NCBI GenBank assembly: GCA_029167225.1
Contig: JARFNK010000002.1
Coordinates: 1 to 64,000, forward strand
Length of the DNA stretch: 64,000 bases
Source of the DNA: Sphingobium arseniciresistens
GTDB taxonomy: Bacteria > Pseudomonadota > Alphaproteobacteria > Sphingomonadales > Sphingomonadaceae
Direction: 5' to 3'
Made by a program: the position numbers and the translations under genes
Shown: positions 1 through 9,079 of the stretch, one piece after another
Position numbering within the stretch: the first letter of the stretch is position 1
Layout: every line of letters starts with the position of its first letter
Notes under the pieces: generated by a model
Told to the model about the DNA's origin: nothing
What the model saw: only the letters and a program-made list of their open reading frames with translations
Database searches by the model: none

Positions 1-102
1 CTCTTCGGCATCCACCATGTCGACTTCAAAACACAAAAACGAACGCCAAAACTCTCCGCCGAATGGTTCAGAGAACTCGTTCGTACGAACAGGCTCGTCT
101 AA
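1..102 (+). CDS. GH1 beta-glucosidase, 3' end only
   Basis: Frame 1 is open from the first base to a TAA at 100-102 and reads as the last 33 residues of a protein. The tail contains HVDFKTQKRTPKLSAEWF followed by ELVRTN, which matches the conserved C-terminus of family 1 glycoside hydrolases (GIxHVDYxTQxRTPKxSAxWY). GH1 enzymes hydrolyse beta-linked glucosides or galactosides. It lies 43 bp upstream of a GH35-type gene on the same strand, so the glycoside-degrading cluster starts left of the window. Only the tail is visible, so specificity and localisation cannot be judged. Confidence 0.8.
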   Translation, partial: LFGIHHVDFKTQKRTPKLSAEWFRELVRTNRLV

Positions 103-145
103 ACATATGACATTTTCTCGACGAACAGCCGCGAAAGGCCCCGCC

Positions 146-1768
146 ATGTTTCCCATCCGGCGGTTGATCGCCGCGACCCTGCTGATGGCTGCCCCCGCGC
201 TGGCACAGGGCCCAGGACAAAGAGGCGGCACCCCGCATATCGAGACACGGGGTGGCAAGCACGCGCTGATCGTTGACGGTGCACCCTTCCTCATGCTGGG
301 CGGGCAGGTCAACAACAGCAGCAACTATGCCGCGCCGCTGGCGAAGGTCTGGCCGGTGCTCGACCGGATGGGCGCGAACACGGTCGAAGTGCCGGTCGCC
401 TGGGAGCAACTGGAGCCGAAGGAGGGGACGTTCGATTTCGGTTTTGTCCAGACCCTGCTCGACGAGGCACGCAGGCATGACAAGCGGGTCGTGCTATTGT
501 GGTTCGGCGCGTGGAAGAATACCGGCCTTGCCTATACGCCTGACTGGGTGAAGCTCGACAATCGCCGCTTTCCCCGGATGAAGACCAGGGACGGGCAGGA
601 TCATGACGTGTTGTCGCCCCATGGCGCGGCCACGCTGGCGGCGGACAAGCGCGCCTTCCTGGCGCTGATGACCTATATCGGCGATCATGATGCGCAAAAT
701 ACCGTCATCATGGTGCAACCGGAAAATGAAGTGGGCAGCTATCGCAACCCGCGCGACTATGGCGCGAGCGCGCAGAAGCTGTTCGACGGGCCGGTGCCGC
801 TGGCGCTGACCAGGGCGCTCAAGAAGCCGGGTGGAAACTGGGCTGCCGTGTTCGGGGACCAGGCGGACCGCGCCTTCAACACATGGCACACGGCGCGCTA
901 TATCGAGGCGCTGGCCAGCGCAGGCAAGGCGATCAAGCCGCTGCCCATGTATGTGAACGCGGCCCTGGGCGATCCCTTCTCCAAGCCCGATCCCACGTCC
1001 CTTGCCAGTGGCGGGCCGCAGGGCGACGTGATCGACATCTGGAAGGCAGCGGCGCCCTCGCTCGATATCGCCGCGCCTGACATCTACGACCGGGCGAGCC
1101 GCAACGTCTTCAAGCATCTCGACCTCTACAGCCGGCCGGACAATGCATTGATGGTGCCGGAAATCGGCAATGCCGCCGAATATGCGCGCTATTTCTGGGC
1201 CGCGCTGGGGCGTGGCGCGATCGGCTTTGCGCCGTTCGGCATGGACGGCACCGGCTATTATAATTACCCGCTGGGGGCCAAGCGTCTCGACGATGCGACG
1301 CTGGACGCCTTTGGCCGAAAATATCGCGTGATAGGGTCCGCGCCCTGGGCAAAGATCGCCTTTGACCATCCGGTCTGGGGGGCGGCCAAGCCCGACGATG
1401 GCGGATCGCTCAGCACGACAATGGGCGACTGGACGATCACCGCCAGCTTCGGTCAGTGGCAGTTCGGGCAACGCGAATGGTTCCCAAAGGCGGATCTGCC
1501 TGAATGGGCCGGCAATCCGACCGGTGGCATGGTCGTCGCGCAACTGTCGGCGAACGAATTTCTCTTCACCGGCGACCATGTGCGGGTCGGTTTCGCGGCG
1601 AAGGACGGCAGCGCGCCGGGGGGCATGATCGTCAAGGTCGAGGAGGGGCATTTCGACAAGGGCGTGTGGGTGATGGACCGCGTGTGGAATGGCGACCAGA
1701 CCGATTATGGGCTGAACTTGATCGACCAGCCGGTGTGGATCAAGGTGACGATGGGGCGGTATCGCTAG
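146..1768 (+). CDS. GH35-type beta-galactosidase with DUF5597 C-terminal domain
   Basis: A 540-residue exported glycosidase. An in-frame ATG at 17 would give 43 extra residues overlapping the upstream GH1 gene; ATG 146 is preferred because it begins a clean signal peptide (MFPIRRLIAATLLMAAPALA) and follows a GAAAGG-like ribosome site. Residues about 30-350 form a TIM barrel of the GH35/GH42 type: ANTVEVPVAWEQLEPKEGTFDF is diagnostic in its first part, QPENEVGS places the likely acid/base at E195, and PEIGN places the likely nucleophile at E339. The C-terminal third resembles DUF5597, common behind GH35-like barrels in Xanthomonas, Caulobacter and sphingomonads. It probably removes terminal beta-galactosyl or related residues in the periplasm. 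Neighbours are glycosidases and a TBDR, supporting a saccharide-utilisation role. Exact substrate unknown. Confidence 0.85.
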   Translation: MFPIRRLIAATLLMAAPALAQGPGQRGGTPHIETRGGKHALIVDGAPFLMLGGQVNNSSNYAAPLAKVWPVLDRMGANTVEVPVAWEQLEPKEGTFDFGFVQTLLDEARRHDKRVVLLWFGAWKNTGLAYTPDWVKLDNRRFPRMKTRDGQDHDVLSPHGAATLAADKRAFLALMTYIGDHDAQNTVIMVQPENEVGSYRNPRDYGASAQKLFDGPVPLALTRALKKPGGNWAAVFGDQADRAFNTWHTARYIEALASAGKAIKPLPMYVNAALGDPFSKPDPTSLASGGPQGDVIDIWKAAAPSLDIAAPDIYDRASRNVFKHLDLYSRPDNALMVPEIGNAAEYARYFWAALGRGAIGFAPFGMDGTGYYNYPLGAKRLDDATLDAFGRKYRVIGSAPWAKIAFDHPVWGAAKPDDGGSLSTTMGDWTITASFGQWQFGQREWFPKADLPEWAGNPTGGMVVAQLSANEFLFTGDHVRVGFAAKDGSAPGGMIVKVEEGHFDKGVWVMDRVWNGDQTDYGLNLIDQPVWIKVTMGRYR

Positions 1769-1842
1769 GCGCAATTGCGCAGCATGCCGTCTGGCACATG
1801 CCGAACAGAGAAAATAATGTGTTTGCAGGATGGGGTGGGCAA

Positions 1843-3228
1843 ATGGAAAGCATGGTGGACAGTTTCTGGGGGGCCTTCACCGGCATGCTTTCACCGCATG
1901 GCCCCGTAACGGCTGCAGGCACCGCAAGCTACGCCCCCGGTGATTTCAGCATCCACTTCTTCCTGCAACTGGCGATCATCATCCTCGCTTGCCGCGTGGT
2001 GGGGTGGCTCGGCACCCGATTTCTGGGGCAGCCGCAGGTGGTGGGGGAAATGATCGCCGGCGTCATCCTGGGCCCTTCGCTGCTCGGCTTGCTGGCGCCC
2101 GACCTGCAAGCCGCCATCTTTCCCAAGGAGACGAAGAATATCCTCTATGTCGGCGCGCAGCTTGGCGTCGCGCTATACATGTTTCTCGTCGGATTGACGC
2201 TGCGCCTTGACCATTTCCGCTCGAAGATGCGCAGCGCAGCAATGGTGTCTGCGGCTGGCGTGATGGTTCCGTTTCTGATCGCGATGCTGATCACGCCCTG
2301 GCTATTGACGATCCCTGACCTGTTCGCCGCCGGCATCAGCACCGTCAACGCCACCCTGTTCATGGGCGCCTGCATTGCCCTTACGGCTTTCCCGATGCTG
2401 GCGCGCATCATCAACGAACGCGGCCTTGCCGACAGCCCGATCGGCACTCTGTCGCTGGCAGCCGGCGCGTTCGACGATGCGGCATCCTGGTGCGTGCTCG
2501 CGATCGTGCTTGCAACCTTCGGGGGAGGAAGCGGCGTCGCGACGCTCGCGATTGGCGGTGCGGTAGTCTATGTCACCTTCCTGCTCATATGCGGCCGCAG
2601 GCTCTTTGCGCCCCTCGGACGCGCGGTCGAGCAGCAGGGCGGGATGAGCATGACAATCCTTGCCATCACGATGATGCTTTTTTGCCTGTCCGCCTTCATC
2701 ATGGATGCGACGGGCATTCATGGTATCTTTGGCGGCTTTATCCTGGGTGTATTCATGCCGCGCGGCCTGTTTGCGGCCGAACTCAAGGCCAAGGTGGAAC
2801 CGGTCGCCGTCGTCCTGCTGCTGCCCATGTTCTTCACCTATTCTGGCCTCAACACGCAAATGGACACGGTGAATTCCCTGTCGCTGCTGGTGATCGCGCT
2901 CGGCATCCTTGCCGCGTCGATCCTTGCCAAATTCGGTGCATGCTATGCCGCCGCCCGGTTGTGCGGAGAGGATAACCGCACTGCGCTTGGCATCGGGGCG
3001 TTGATGAACTCGCGCGGGCTGATGGAACTGATCATCATCAATATCGGGCTGCAAAAGGGCATTATCGGTCCAACCCTGTTTTCGATGCTCGTCCTGATGG
3101 CGATCGTCACCACCATGATGGCGGGACCGCTCTTTGAACTGGTCTACAGGCGTGCGCCAAGCAGGAAGGCGACGGCCACGGTGACGAAGACCGCGACCGC
3201 CTCCTGGAAGATGGGCGGCGAGATATAG
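1843..3228 (+). CDS. CPA2-family cation/proton antiporter (Kef/NhaS type)
   Basis: A 461-residue inner-membrane protein of the Na+/H+ exchanger domain family. The open frame extends upstream into the glycosidase gene, but hydrophobic helices begin only after DFSIHFFLQLAIIILA; ATG 1843 behind AGGATGGGG is chosen, with ATG 1798 and 1852 as alternatives. Visible features are about 12-13 hydrophobic segments, GQPQVVGEMIAGVILGPSLL in the second helix region, and the EMIAG and MNSRG (about residues 380-390) signatures of CPA2 exchangers. No TrkA/RCK domain follows, so it is the short form. It would exchange K+ or Na+ for protons. It sits among glycoside genes without obvious functional link and may simply share their transcription. 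Confidence 0.85.
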   Translation: MESMVDSFWGAFTGMLSPHGPVTAAGTASYAPGDFSIHFFLQLAIIILACRVVGWLGTRFLGQPQVVGEMIAGVILGPSLLGLLAPDLQAAIFPKETKNILYVGAQLGVALYMFLVGLTLRLDHFRSKMRSAAMVSAAGVMVPFLIAMLITPWLLTIPDLFAAGISTVNATLFMGACIALTAFPMLARIINERGLADSPIGTLSLAAGAFDDAASWCVLAIVLATFGGGSGVATLAIGGAVVYVTFLLICGRRLFAPLGRAVEQQGGMSMTILAITMMLFCLSAFIMDATGIHGIFGGFILGVFMPRGLFAAELKAKVEPVAVVLLLPMFFTYSGLNTQMDTVNSLSLLVIALGILAASILAKFGACYAAARLCGEDNRTALGIGALMNSRGLMELIIINIGLQKGIIGPTLFSMLVLMAIVTTMMAGPLFELVYRRAPSRKATATVTKTATASWKMGGEI

Positions 3229-3575
3229 GACGATCGCCTGCATCGCCCGATCACATCACCGATCATGTTCGCAAAGACGATCCCGCGATCGACTATGCCG
3301 AAATGTGCAGACCAGACATTTCCCTTGCCTTGGCGGTCGAACGGCCACGCAAAGGTTGTGAACCCGAAGCCTGCTTTTCATAAGGCGCCCAACGAGAATC
3401 ATTTCGTCGGGGCTTTCGGCCTCGCCAGCATCCAATTGCCCATTCCATGGTCTGATGCTGACGAGGCTGCCTTGGTCGTAAACCGCCAACGTTGGCGGAA
3501 ACGGTCAGGGAGCTCGCGACAGAGTTCAGAGGCCCCCAAGCAGGAAATGCCGGGGAGAGAGTAAGGAGGGGAATT
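3229..3575. promoter_or_regulatory. Intergenic region upstream of TBDR with LacI-type operator
   Basis: This 347-bp gap between the antiporter and the TBDR contains no convincing gene. Short open frames on both strands lack recognisable motifs and ribosome sites. It carries a perfect 16-bp palindrome at 3483-3498 and a strong AAGGAGGGG ribosome site at 3563-3571 that decides the TBDR start. Confidence 0.6.
3483..3498. promoter_or_regulatory. LacI-family operator, perfect palindrome
   Basis: CCGCCAACGTTGGCGG is a perfect 16-bp inverted repeat with a central CG, the hallmark of LacI/GalR/PurR operators. It lies 78 bp upstream of the TBDR start codon. A copy with one mismatch lies at 12063-12078 upstream of the AraC gene, and a LacI gene is encoded at 10750-11823. 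The palindrome and its duplication are seen directly; that the local LacI protein binds it is inference. Confidence 0.7.
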
Positions 3576-6437
3576 ATGAAAATTCGTACAGTCCTGACAA
3601 CCACCGTTGCCTTGGGCGCGCTTTACGCCACCAGTGCTGTCGCCCAGGTTGCGACCGGCGCGGGTGCGCAGCTGCCGGCGACCCAGGCTGAAGAGGATGC
3701 GCCCACTCAGGATATCGTCGTCACGGGATCCCGCACCATCCGCAACGGATCGGCCGCGCCAACACCCGTCACCGCGGTAACGACCGAAGCGCTCACAACG
3801 ACCGCGCCCAGCAATATTCCCGATGCGCTCAATCGCCTGCCCCAGTTCCTGGGCTCATCGAGCCAGTATCGCAGCACCACCTTCAATGCCACCGCCGGCC
3901 TTCAGGGCAATTATCTCAACCTTCGCGGGCTGGGATCGCAGCGTGTGCTGGTACTGCTCGATGGCGTGCGCGTTCCACCGACCTCGTCGTCCAATGCGGT
4001 CGATTCCAACATCATGCCGCAGATGCTGGTTGAGCGGGTCGATGTCGTGACCGGCGGCGCCTCCGCCGCCTATGGGTCCGACGCGGTCAGCGGTGTCGTG
4101 AACTACATCCTCAACAAGCGCTTTACCGGCGTGAAGGCGCAGGCCCAGAGCGGCATCTCCGATTATGGCGACGCGGGTTCCTATCGATTGGGCCTGGCTG
4201 CCGGCACGCCCTTCGCGGGTGGGGCGGGCCATGTCGAAGTCAGCGTGGAGCGCTATGTCAACAAGGGCATCAGGGCGCAGGACCAGCGTCCCTATTATGA
4301 CGACCTGGCGCTGATGGTAGGAACGGGCGGCGCGAGCGCGCCGCTTACACAGATTACCAATGCACATTTTAGCGATGTCACCTTCGGCGGACTGATCCGG
4401 TCCGGCCCGCTGGCTGGGCAGACGTTCAACCCGGACGGTTCGCTCTCGACCTTCCAGGCCGGCACGCCTACCGGCACGTCGAATGTTACGGCGGGCGGGC
4501 AGGGCGCTTATCAGCCGGCCACGGTCCTCGTGCCGAAGCTGGAGACGACGCAGGCCTTTGGCCGGGTGTCCTATGATTTCAGCGACTCTATCTCTGGCTT
4601 CGTCCAGGGCAGCTACGCGCGCAGCAAGACCGGCTATCTTTCGGCCTATGCGACCCGGCGGGCCGGGACGAGCAACGGCATTACCATCTTCGCCGACAAT
4701 CCCTATCTGACGTCGGGCGTCAGCAACGCCCTGGGAACGACGCCCAGCTTCACGCTGTCCAAGCTGTTCCGCGATGGCCTGGGCAACCAGCAGACCTCGG
4801 TGACAGAGAGCTACAATATCCAGACCGGCCTGTCGGGCGATCTGGGCAAGTTCAAATGGGACGTGACCTATGTGCATGGTCGCGCTCAGCTGGATCTCTC
4901 GCAGGTCGAGCAGAACAACCGCAACTTCTATGCCGCGGTTGATGCCGTGCGTGGGCCCGGCGGCAATATCGTCTGCGGCGTGACGCTGCGCAATCCCACG
5001 CTCGTACCGGGCTGCGTGCCCATCAACATCCTGGGTGAAGGCAATCTGGATCCCGCGGCCCTTGCGTTCATTCGCCAGAAGTCCCAGTCCCGGATCGTCA
5101 ATACGCTCGACATCGTCGCGGCGAATTTCCGGGGCGACCTGTTCGAGCTGCCCGCGGGGCCGGTGGCCTTTGCGGTCGGTGGCGAAATGCGCTGGCAGAA
5201 GCTTGATCAGACCAGCAATGCTGATCCGGCAGTGGCGGTCGACTATACCGGTATTCGCGGCGTTCCGGCCGGGGTGCTGCCCTTTGCCACCACGAACGTC
5301 GGCGTGGCGAACGGCAAGCAGTCGGTGAAGGAAGGCTATGTCGAGGTAAACGTTCCTCTCCTGCGCGATTCCGCGTTCGGCCGTCGTCTGGAACTGAACG
5401 GCGCGTTCCGCTACACCGATTACAAGACCAGCGGATCGGTCAAGACCTGGAAGGCCGGTGCCGTCTATGAGCCGATCGCAGGCGTGAAGGTGCGCGCCAC
5501 AGCATCGCGGGATATCGCCGCGCCCAGCCTGTTCGACCTGTTCGCGGGCGACCAGGCGCAGGTTGGCGTCAACACCGACCGCCTGACCGGCATCACCTCT
5601 GCCTCGTCCATCATCAATCGCGGCAACCCCAATCTCCAGCCGGAAAAGGCCAACACGCTTGTCGGGGGTCTGGTGCTCAATCCCAGCTTCGCCCAGAGGC
5701 TGACGATCTCGATCGATGCCTATCGTATCAAGATCAAGGATGCGATCGGCAGCCAGACCGCGCAGACCCAGCTGAACGACTGCTTCGTCAGCAACGGCAC
5801 CGCGCCGGTTTGCGATCTCATCATCCGGCCTTTTCCGTACAGCAATACCAGCGCGGCGAACTTCCCGACGGAAATCCGGGTCGCACCGCAGAACCTGGCC
5901 CAGATCAAGGTCCAGGGTATCGATACGGAGGTCAACTACAGCCTGCCGCTCGGCGGCCTGCTGGGGCAGGACAGCATGCTCGATCTGCGTGCCTTCGTAT
6001 CCTATCTCGACAGCTACAAGACGCAGGCCGGCCCCAATGCGCCGGTCGTCGAGCGGGCGGGCATGGTCGTGAGCACGGCCACCACGGCCGGCCTGCCCAA
6101 GTGGCGCGGGATGCTTCAGCAGGCCTATCGCAACAATGGACTGACCATCCAGTTCACCGAGCGCTTTACCGGCAGCCACCGGCGCACGACCGCCCAGGAG
6201 TTTTTCGATCCCGCTTATGTGAAGGCGCCCAACAAGGTCTACACCGATCTCTATGCGTCGAAGGCGATCGGCGACAAGGATGACTTCACGCTGTTCTTCC
6301 AGGTCGAAAATCTCTTCAACGTCAAGCCGGCCTATTTGCCCGCGACGGTCAATCCGGGCTTCACCTACCCGACCGACAAGACCCTGTACGACGTGCTCGG
6401 GCGCTACTTCACCGCAGGCGTGAAGCTGCGGTTCTAA
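3576..6437 (+). CDS. TonB-dependent outer-membrane receptor
   Basis: A 953-residue receptor. The start is fixed by AAGGAGGGG five bases before ATG 3576 and by the following signal peptide ending near AVAQ (residue 24). A TonB-box/plug entry motif DIVVTGSR lies at about residues 46-53, the plug follows with LRGLGSQRVLVLLDGVR and VDVVTGGASAAYGSDAV, and the beta-barrel ends in the outer-membrane signature phenylalanine (VKLRF). No STN or FecR-like extension is present. TBDRs of this subclass import oligosaccharides or glycosides in sphingomonads. A LacI-type operator sits upstream, and GH78 and carboxylesterase genes follow, so its cargo is probably a rhamnosylated, possibly esterified, glycoside. 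Cargo is inference. Confidence 0.93.
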   Translation: MKIRTVLTTTVALGALYATSAVAQVATGAGAQLPATQAEEDAPTQDIVVTGSRTIRNGSAAPTPVTAVTTEALTTTAPSNIPDALNRLPQFLGSSSQYRSTTFNATAGLQGNYLNLRGLGSQRVLVLLDGVRVPPTSSSNAVDSNIMPQMLVERVDVVTGGASAAYGSDAVSGVVNYILNKRFTGVKAQAQSGISDYGDAGSYRLGLAAGTPFAGGAGHVEVSVERYVNKGIRAQDQRPYYDDLALMVGTGGASAPLTQITNAHFSDVTFGGLIRSGPLAGQTFNPDGSLSTFQAGTPTGTSNVTAGGQGAYQPATVLVPKLETTQAFGRVSYDFSDSISGFVQGSYARSKTGYLSAYATRRAGTSNGITIFADNPYLTSGVSNALGTTPSFTLSKLFRDGLGNQQTSVTESYNIQTGLSGDLGKFKWDVTYVHGRAQLDLSQVEQNNRNFYAAVDAVRGPGGNIVCGVTLRNPTLVPGCVPINILGEGNLDPAALAFIRQKSQSRIVNTLDIVAANFRGDLFELPAGPVAFAVGGEMRWQKLDQTSNADPAVAVDYTGIRGVPAGVLPFATTNVGVANGKQSVKEGYVEVNVPLLRDSAFGRRLELNGAFRYTDYKTSGSVKTWKAGAVYEPIAGVKVRATASRDIAAPSLFDLFAGDQAQVGVNTDRLTGITSASSIINRGNPNLQPEKANTLVGGLVLNPSFAQRLTISIDAYRIKIKDAIGSQTAQTQLNDCFVSNGTAPVCDLIIRPFPYSNTSAANFPTEIRVAPQNLAQIKVQGIDTEVNYSLPLGGLLGQDSMLDLRAFVSYLDSYKTQAGPNAPVVERAGMVVSTATTAGLPKWRGMLQQAYRNNGLTIQFTERFTGSHRRTTAQEFFDPAYVKAPNKVYTDLYASKAIGDKDDFTLFFQVENLFNVKPAYLPATVNPGFTYPTDKTLYDVLGRYFTAGVKLRF

Positions 6438-6445
6438 GTCGAGAC

Positions 6446-6473
6446 ATGCCGGGATCCTGCACGATCCCGGCAT
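6446..6473. terminator. Perfect 11-bp hairpin after TBDR
   Basis: ATGCCGGGATC and GATCCCGGCAT pair perfectly around a CTGCAC loop, starting nine bases after the TBDR stop codon. No T-run follows directly. It may attenuate transcription or protect the receptor mRNA 3' end. Confidence 0.5.
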
Positions 6474-6477
6474 CTTC

Positions 6478-6530
6478 GCCAGTCTGGCATCCGCTCCCCG
6501 GTGGAAAGGCCAGACTGGCGATCCTGTTTT
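6478..6530 (+). terminator. Second hairpin followed by T-run
   Basis: GCCAGTCTGGC (6478-6488) and GCCAGACTGGC (6509-6519) pair perfectly across a 20-base loop, and GTTTTTG follows at 6525-6531. The T-run is a few bases from the stem, so this is an imperfect intrinsic terminator. Together with the preceding hairpin it would reduce read-through from the TBDR into the glycosidase gene. Confidence 0.5.
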
Positions 6531-6634
6531 TGCCAGCGCGGATGACACAAGGGAAAGGCCTGCCTCCCGCCCGTTGGTCCCTGGCACGAGGCGGCCGGTG
6601 CAACAGCGACGCCATGGAAGAGGATTAGGATGTG

Positions 6635-9040
6635 ATGATTGTCCCGACCGTTCGATCCGCCTTGGCGCTTCTCTTCTTGTCGGCCGCGCCACTCAGCGCG
6701 CAGGATCTGACGCATTGGATCACGGCGGCGGCGACGACGGAAGCGGACGCGGCGAAGGAGCCGATCGCCCTGCAATTCCGGCATGAGCTGCCCCTCTCGC
6801 GAAGGCCAGCGCGCATGCAGGTCCGCATCAGCGCCGACCATCGCTTCATCATGTTCGTCAATGGCAAGCGGGTCGCGCAGGGGCCGGCGCGCGGTGACCT
6901 CCAGCATTGGCGGTACGAAACGATCGATCTGGCGCCGTATCTGCGGACCGGGACCAACGTCATTGCCGCTTCGGTTTGGAGCGACGGAAAATATGCGCCG
7001 CTTGCGCAGCTTTCGGGCGGGCGGACGGCCTTCTACATCCAGGCCGTCGATCCCGCGCAGCAAGCGCTGATCGAAGGACCAAAGGGATGGCAGGTCCGGG
7101 TCGATCGATCACGGACCGTCTCAGCTGGTATGCCGCACATGATCAGCCAGATCGGGCCGACCTTCTATGCTGCCGGCGGGCCTGAGACCATCACCGCATC
7201 GGCGCAAGCGGGCGACTGGTCCGCGGCACGCTCGACCGTTGCCGACTGGCAGCCTGCCATCGCGCTTGCGGATCGGCCCGCGCCGCTGTCGCTGGTGCCA
7301 GATACGCTTCCACAGATGACCTATCGGCGCGTTTCAAGCGGCAAGGTCGTCCGCGCGACGGGCATTGCCGCTGCCGCCTTTCCCGATCGGCCCGTGACCG
7401 TGCCCGCCAACAGTGAAGCGACGATCCTGGTCGATGCCGGTCGCATGGTGTCCGCCTATCCGGCGCTGCTGGTATCGGGCGGGGCGGGCGCTCAGGTGAC
7501 GCTCAGCTATGCCGAGGCGCTCTATGACCCGGCCAAGACGGTCAAGGACAATCGTGGACGACCCAAGCCTATCCGCTTTGCCGACCGGGCGCGCGTGGCC
7601 GACGGCAAATTGCTCGGCCTGACGGACAGGTTGCTGCCGGACGGCGGTGCCAACCGGCGGCTCGCGCCCTTTTGGTGGCGCACGTGGCGGTTTGTCGAGT
7701 TACGGATCAAGACGGCGGCGCAGCCCTTGATACTGGACGGGCTGGAGACCTATGAAACCGGCTATCCCTTCGAACGCAAGGGCCGGTTCGTCAGCAGCGA
7801 TCTCCAGTTGAACGCAATCTGGGACATAGGCTGGAAGACCGCGCTGATCGACGCGCACGAAACCTATATGGACACCGCATATTGGGAGCAGCTCCAATAT
7901 ATCGGTGACAGCCGGATCCAGATGCTACTGTCCTACGATGTCGCGGGTGATAACCGCCTTGCTGTGCAGGCGCTCGACGCGTTCGATCACAGCCGGATCG
8001 TGGAGGGTCTGCCCCAGTCCGCCTGGCCCGAGACCAACAAGAATGTGATCCCGCCCTTCGCCCTGTTGTGGATCAATTCGCTGCACGATTTCTGGATGCG
8101 ACAGACCGACGCGGATTTGCTCCGGCGGACCTTGCCGGGCACGCGGTCGGTAATCGATTGGTACAAGGATAATCTCGACCCGAACGGCATCGTCCAGGAA
8201 AAGTCGGGCTGGCCGTTCGTCGACTGGATCGGTCATCTTGATGGCTGGGACGTTCGCGGCGGCAAGGGGCCGCCCAACTGCGTCATATCGATGCTCTATT
8301 ACGGGGCATTGCGGGACGGCGCCGACTTGGAAAGGGCAGTGGGCGATCCTGCGCGCGCAAGTGCCTATATCGAACGATCCGCTGCGGTCCGCCGCAGCCT
8401 GGACAGCCAATGCTGGGACGTGGGAAGGGGGTTGTATGCGGACACGCCTGCCAAGACCCAGTTCAGCCAGCATGCAGCGATCCTGGCGGTGCTTTACGAT
8501 TTGGTTCCTGCCGACCAGCAGAAGGCGATGCTGGATAAGGTGACATTGCCCGAGGGGGGATTGGCAGCGCCGCAGGGCATTCTGGCCAGCACCTATTATT
8601 TCTCCTTCTATCTTGCGCGGGCGCTGGACCATGCCGGCCTGAGCGATCGCTACATCGCCATGCTCAAATCCTGGCGGGCGATGCTGGCCCAGAACTTCAC
8701 GGCCTTTCCCGAAATGCCCGACCCCAGCCGTTCGGACACGCATGCCTGGAGTGCGCATCCGACCACCGGACTGCTGACCTATGTGGCCGGCATTCAGCCG
8801 GATGCCCCAGGATTCAGCAAGGTCGCGATCCGTCCCCATCTGGGTGACCTCACCAGCCTCGATGCCGCCATGGCGCACCCGCAGGGCCTGATCGAGACGC
8901 GCTATGCGTACAAGCGCGGCCGGTTGACGGCGATCGTCACCCTGCCGGGCACGCTGGCGGGCATTTTTGAATGGAATGGCCGCCGGCATGACCTGCGCCC
9001 GGGCGTCAACCGGATCGAGATTGGGGCGACCGATCGCTGA
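6635..9040 (+). CDS. GH78-type alpha-L-rhamnosidase
   Basis: An 801-residue secreted glycosidase. ATG 6635 is chosen over GTG 6632 because GAGGA lies about ten bases upstream; a signal peptide ends at APLSAQ. The N-terminal beta-sandwich half (about residues 20-350) includes FVNGKRVAQGPARGD, typical of GH78 accessory domains. The (alpha/alpha)6 barrel follows with DAHETYMDTAYWEQLQYIGD at about residues 406-425, which corresponds to the acidic GH78 catalytic region, then WIGHLDGWDVRGG and DTHAWSAHPTTGL. It probably releases terminal rhamnose from plant glycosides or rhamnose-containing polysaccharides. It lies between a TBDR and a carboxylesterase and may be co-transcribed with the latter (39 bp gap). 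A related GH family cannot be excluded. Confidence 0.82.
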   Translation: MIVPTVRSALALLFLSAAPLSAQDLTHWITAAATTEADAAKEPIALQFRHELPLSRRPARMQVRISADHRFIMFVNGKRVAQGPARGDLQHWRYETIDLAPYLRTGTNVIAASVWSDGKYAPLAQLSGGRTAFYIQAVDPAQQALIEGPKGWQVRVDRSRTVSAGMPHMISQIGPTFYAAGGPETITASAQAGDWSAARSTVADWQPAIALADRPAPLSLVPDTLPQMTYRRVSSGKVVRATGIAAAAFPDRPVTVPANSEATILVDAGRMVSAYPALLVSGGAGAQVTLSYAEALYDPAKTVKDNRGRPKPIRFADRARVADGKLLGLTDRLLPDGGANRRLAPFWWRTWRFVELRIKTAAQPLILDGLETYETGYPFERKGRFVSSDLQLNAIWDIGWKTALIDAHETYMDTAYWEQLQYIGDSRIQMLLSYDVAGDNRLAVQALDAFDHSRIVEGLPQSAWPETNKNVIPPFALLWINSLHDFWMRQTDADLLRRTLPGTRSVIDWYKDNLDPNGIVQEKSGWPFVDWIGHLDGWDVRGGKGPPNCVISMLYYGALRDGADLERAVGDPARASAYIERSAAVRRSLDSQCWDVGRGLYADTPAKTQFSQHAAILAVLYDLVPADQQKAMLDKVTLPEGGLAAPQGILASTYYFSFYLARALDHAGLSDRYIAMLKSWRAMLAQNFTAFPEMPDPSRSDTHAWSAHPTTGLLTYVAGIQPDAPGFSKVAIRPHLGDLTSLDAAMAHPQGLIETRYAYKRGRLTAIVTLPGTLAGIFEWNGRRHDLRPGVNRIEIGATDR

Positions 9041-9079
9041 CCGTGGAATCGGATCACCGAACACAGAACATGGGAGAAG

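Noticed and set aside
79..90. Perfect palindrome GTTCGTACGAAC
   Set aside because: It lies inside the coding tail of the GH1 gene (stop at 100-102), so symmetry there is more likely due to codons than to an operator.
3855..6692. 945-codon open frame on the minus strand
   Set aside because: Fully antisense to the TBDR; low-complexity Arg/Gly/Ala-rich translation without family motifs, a typical high-GC shadow.
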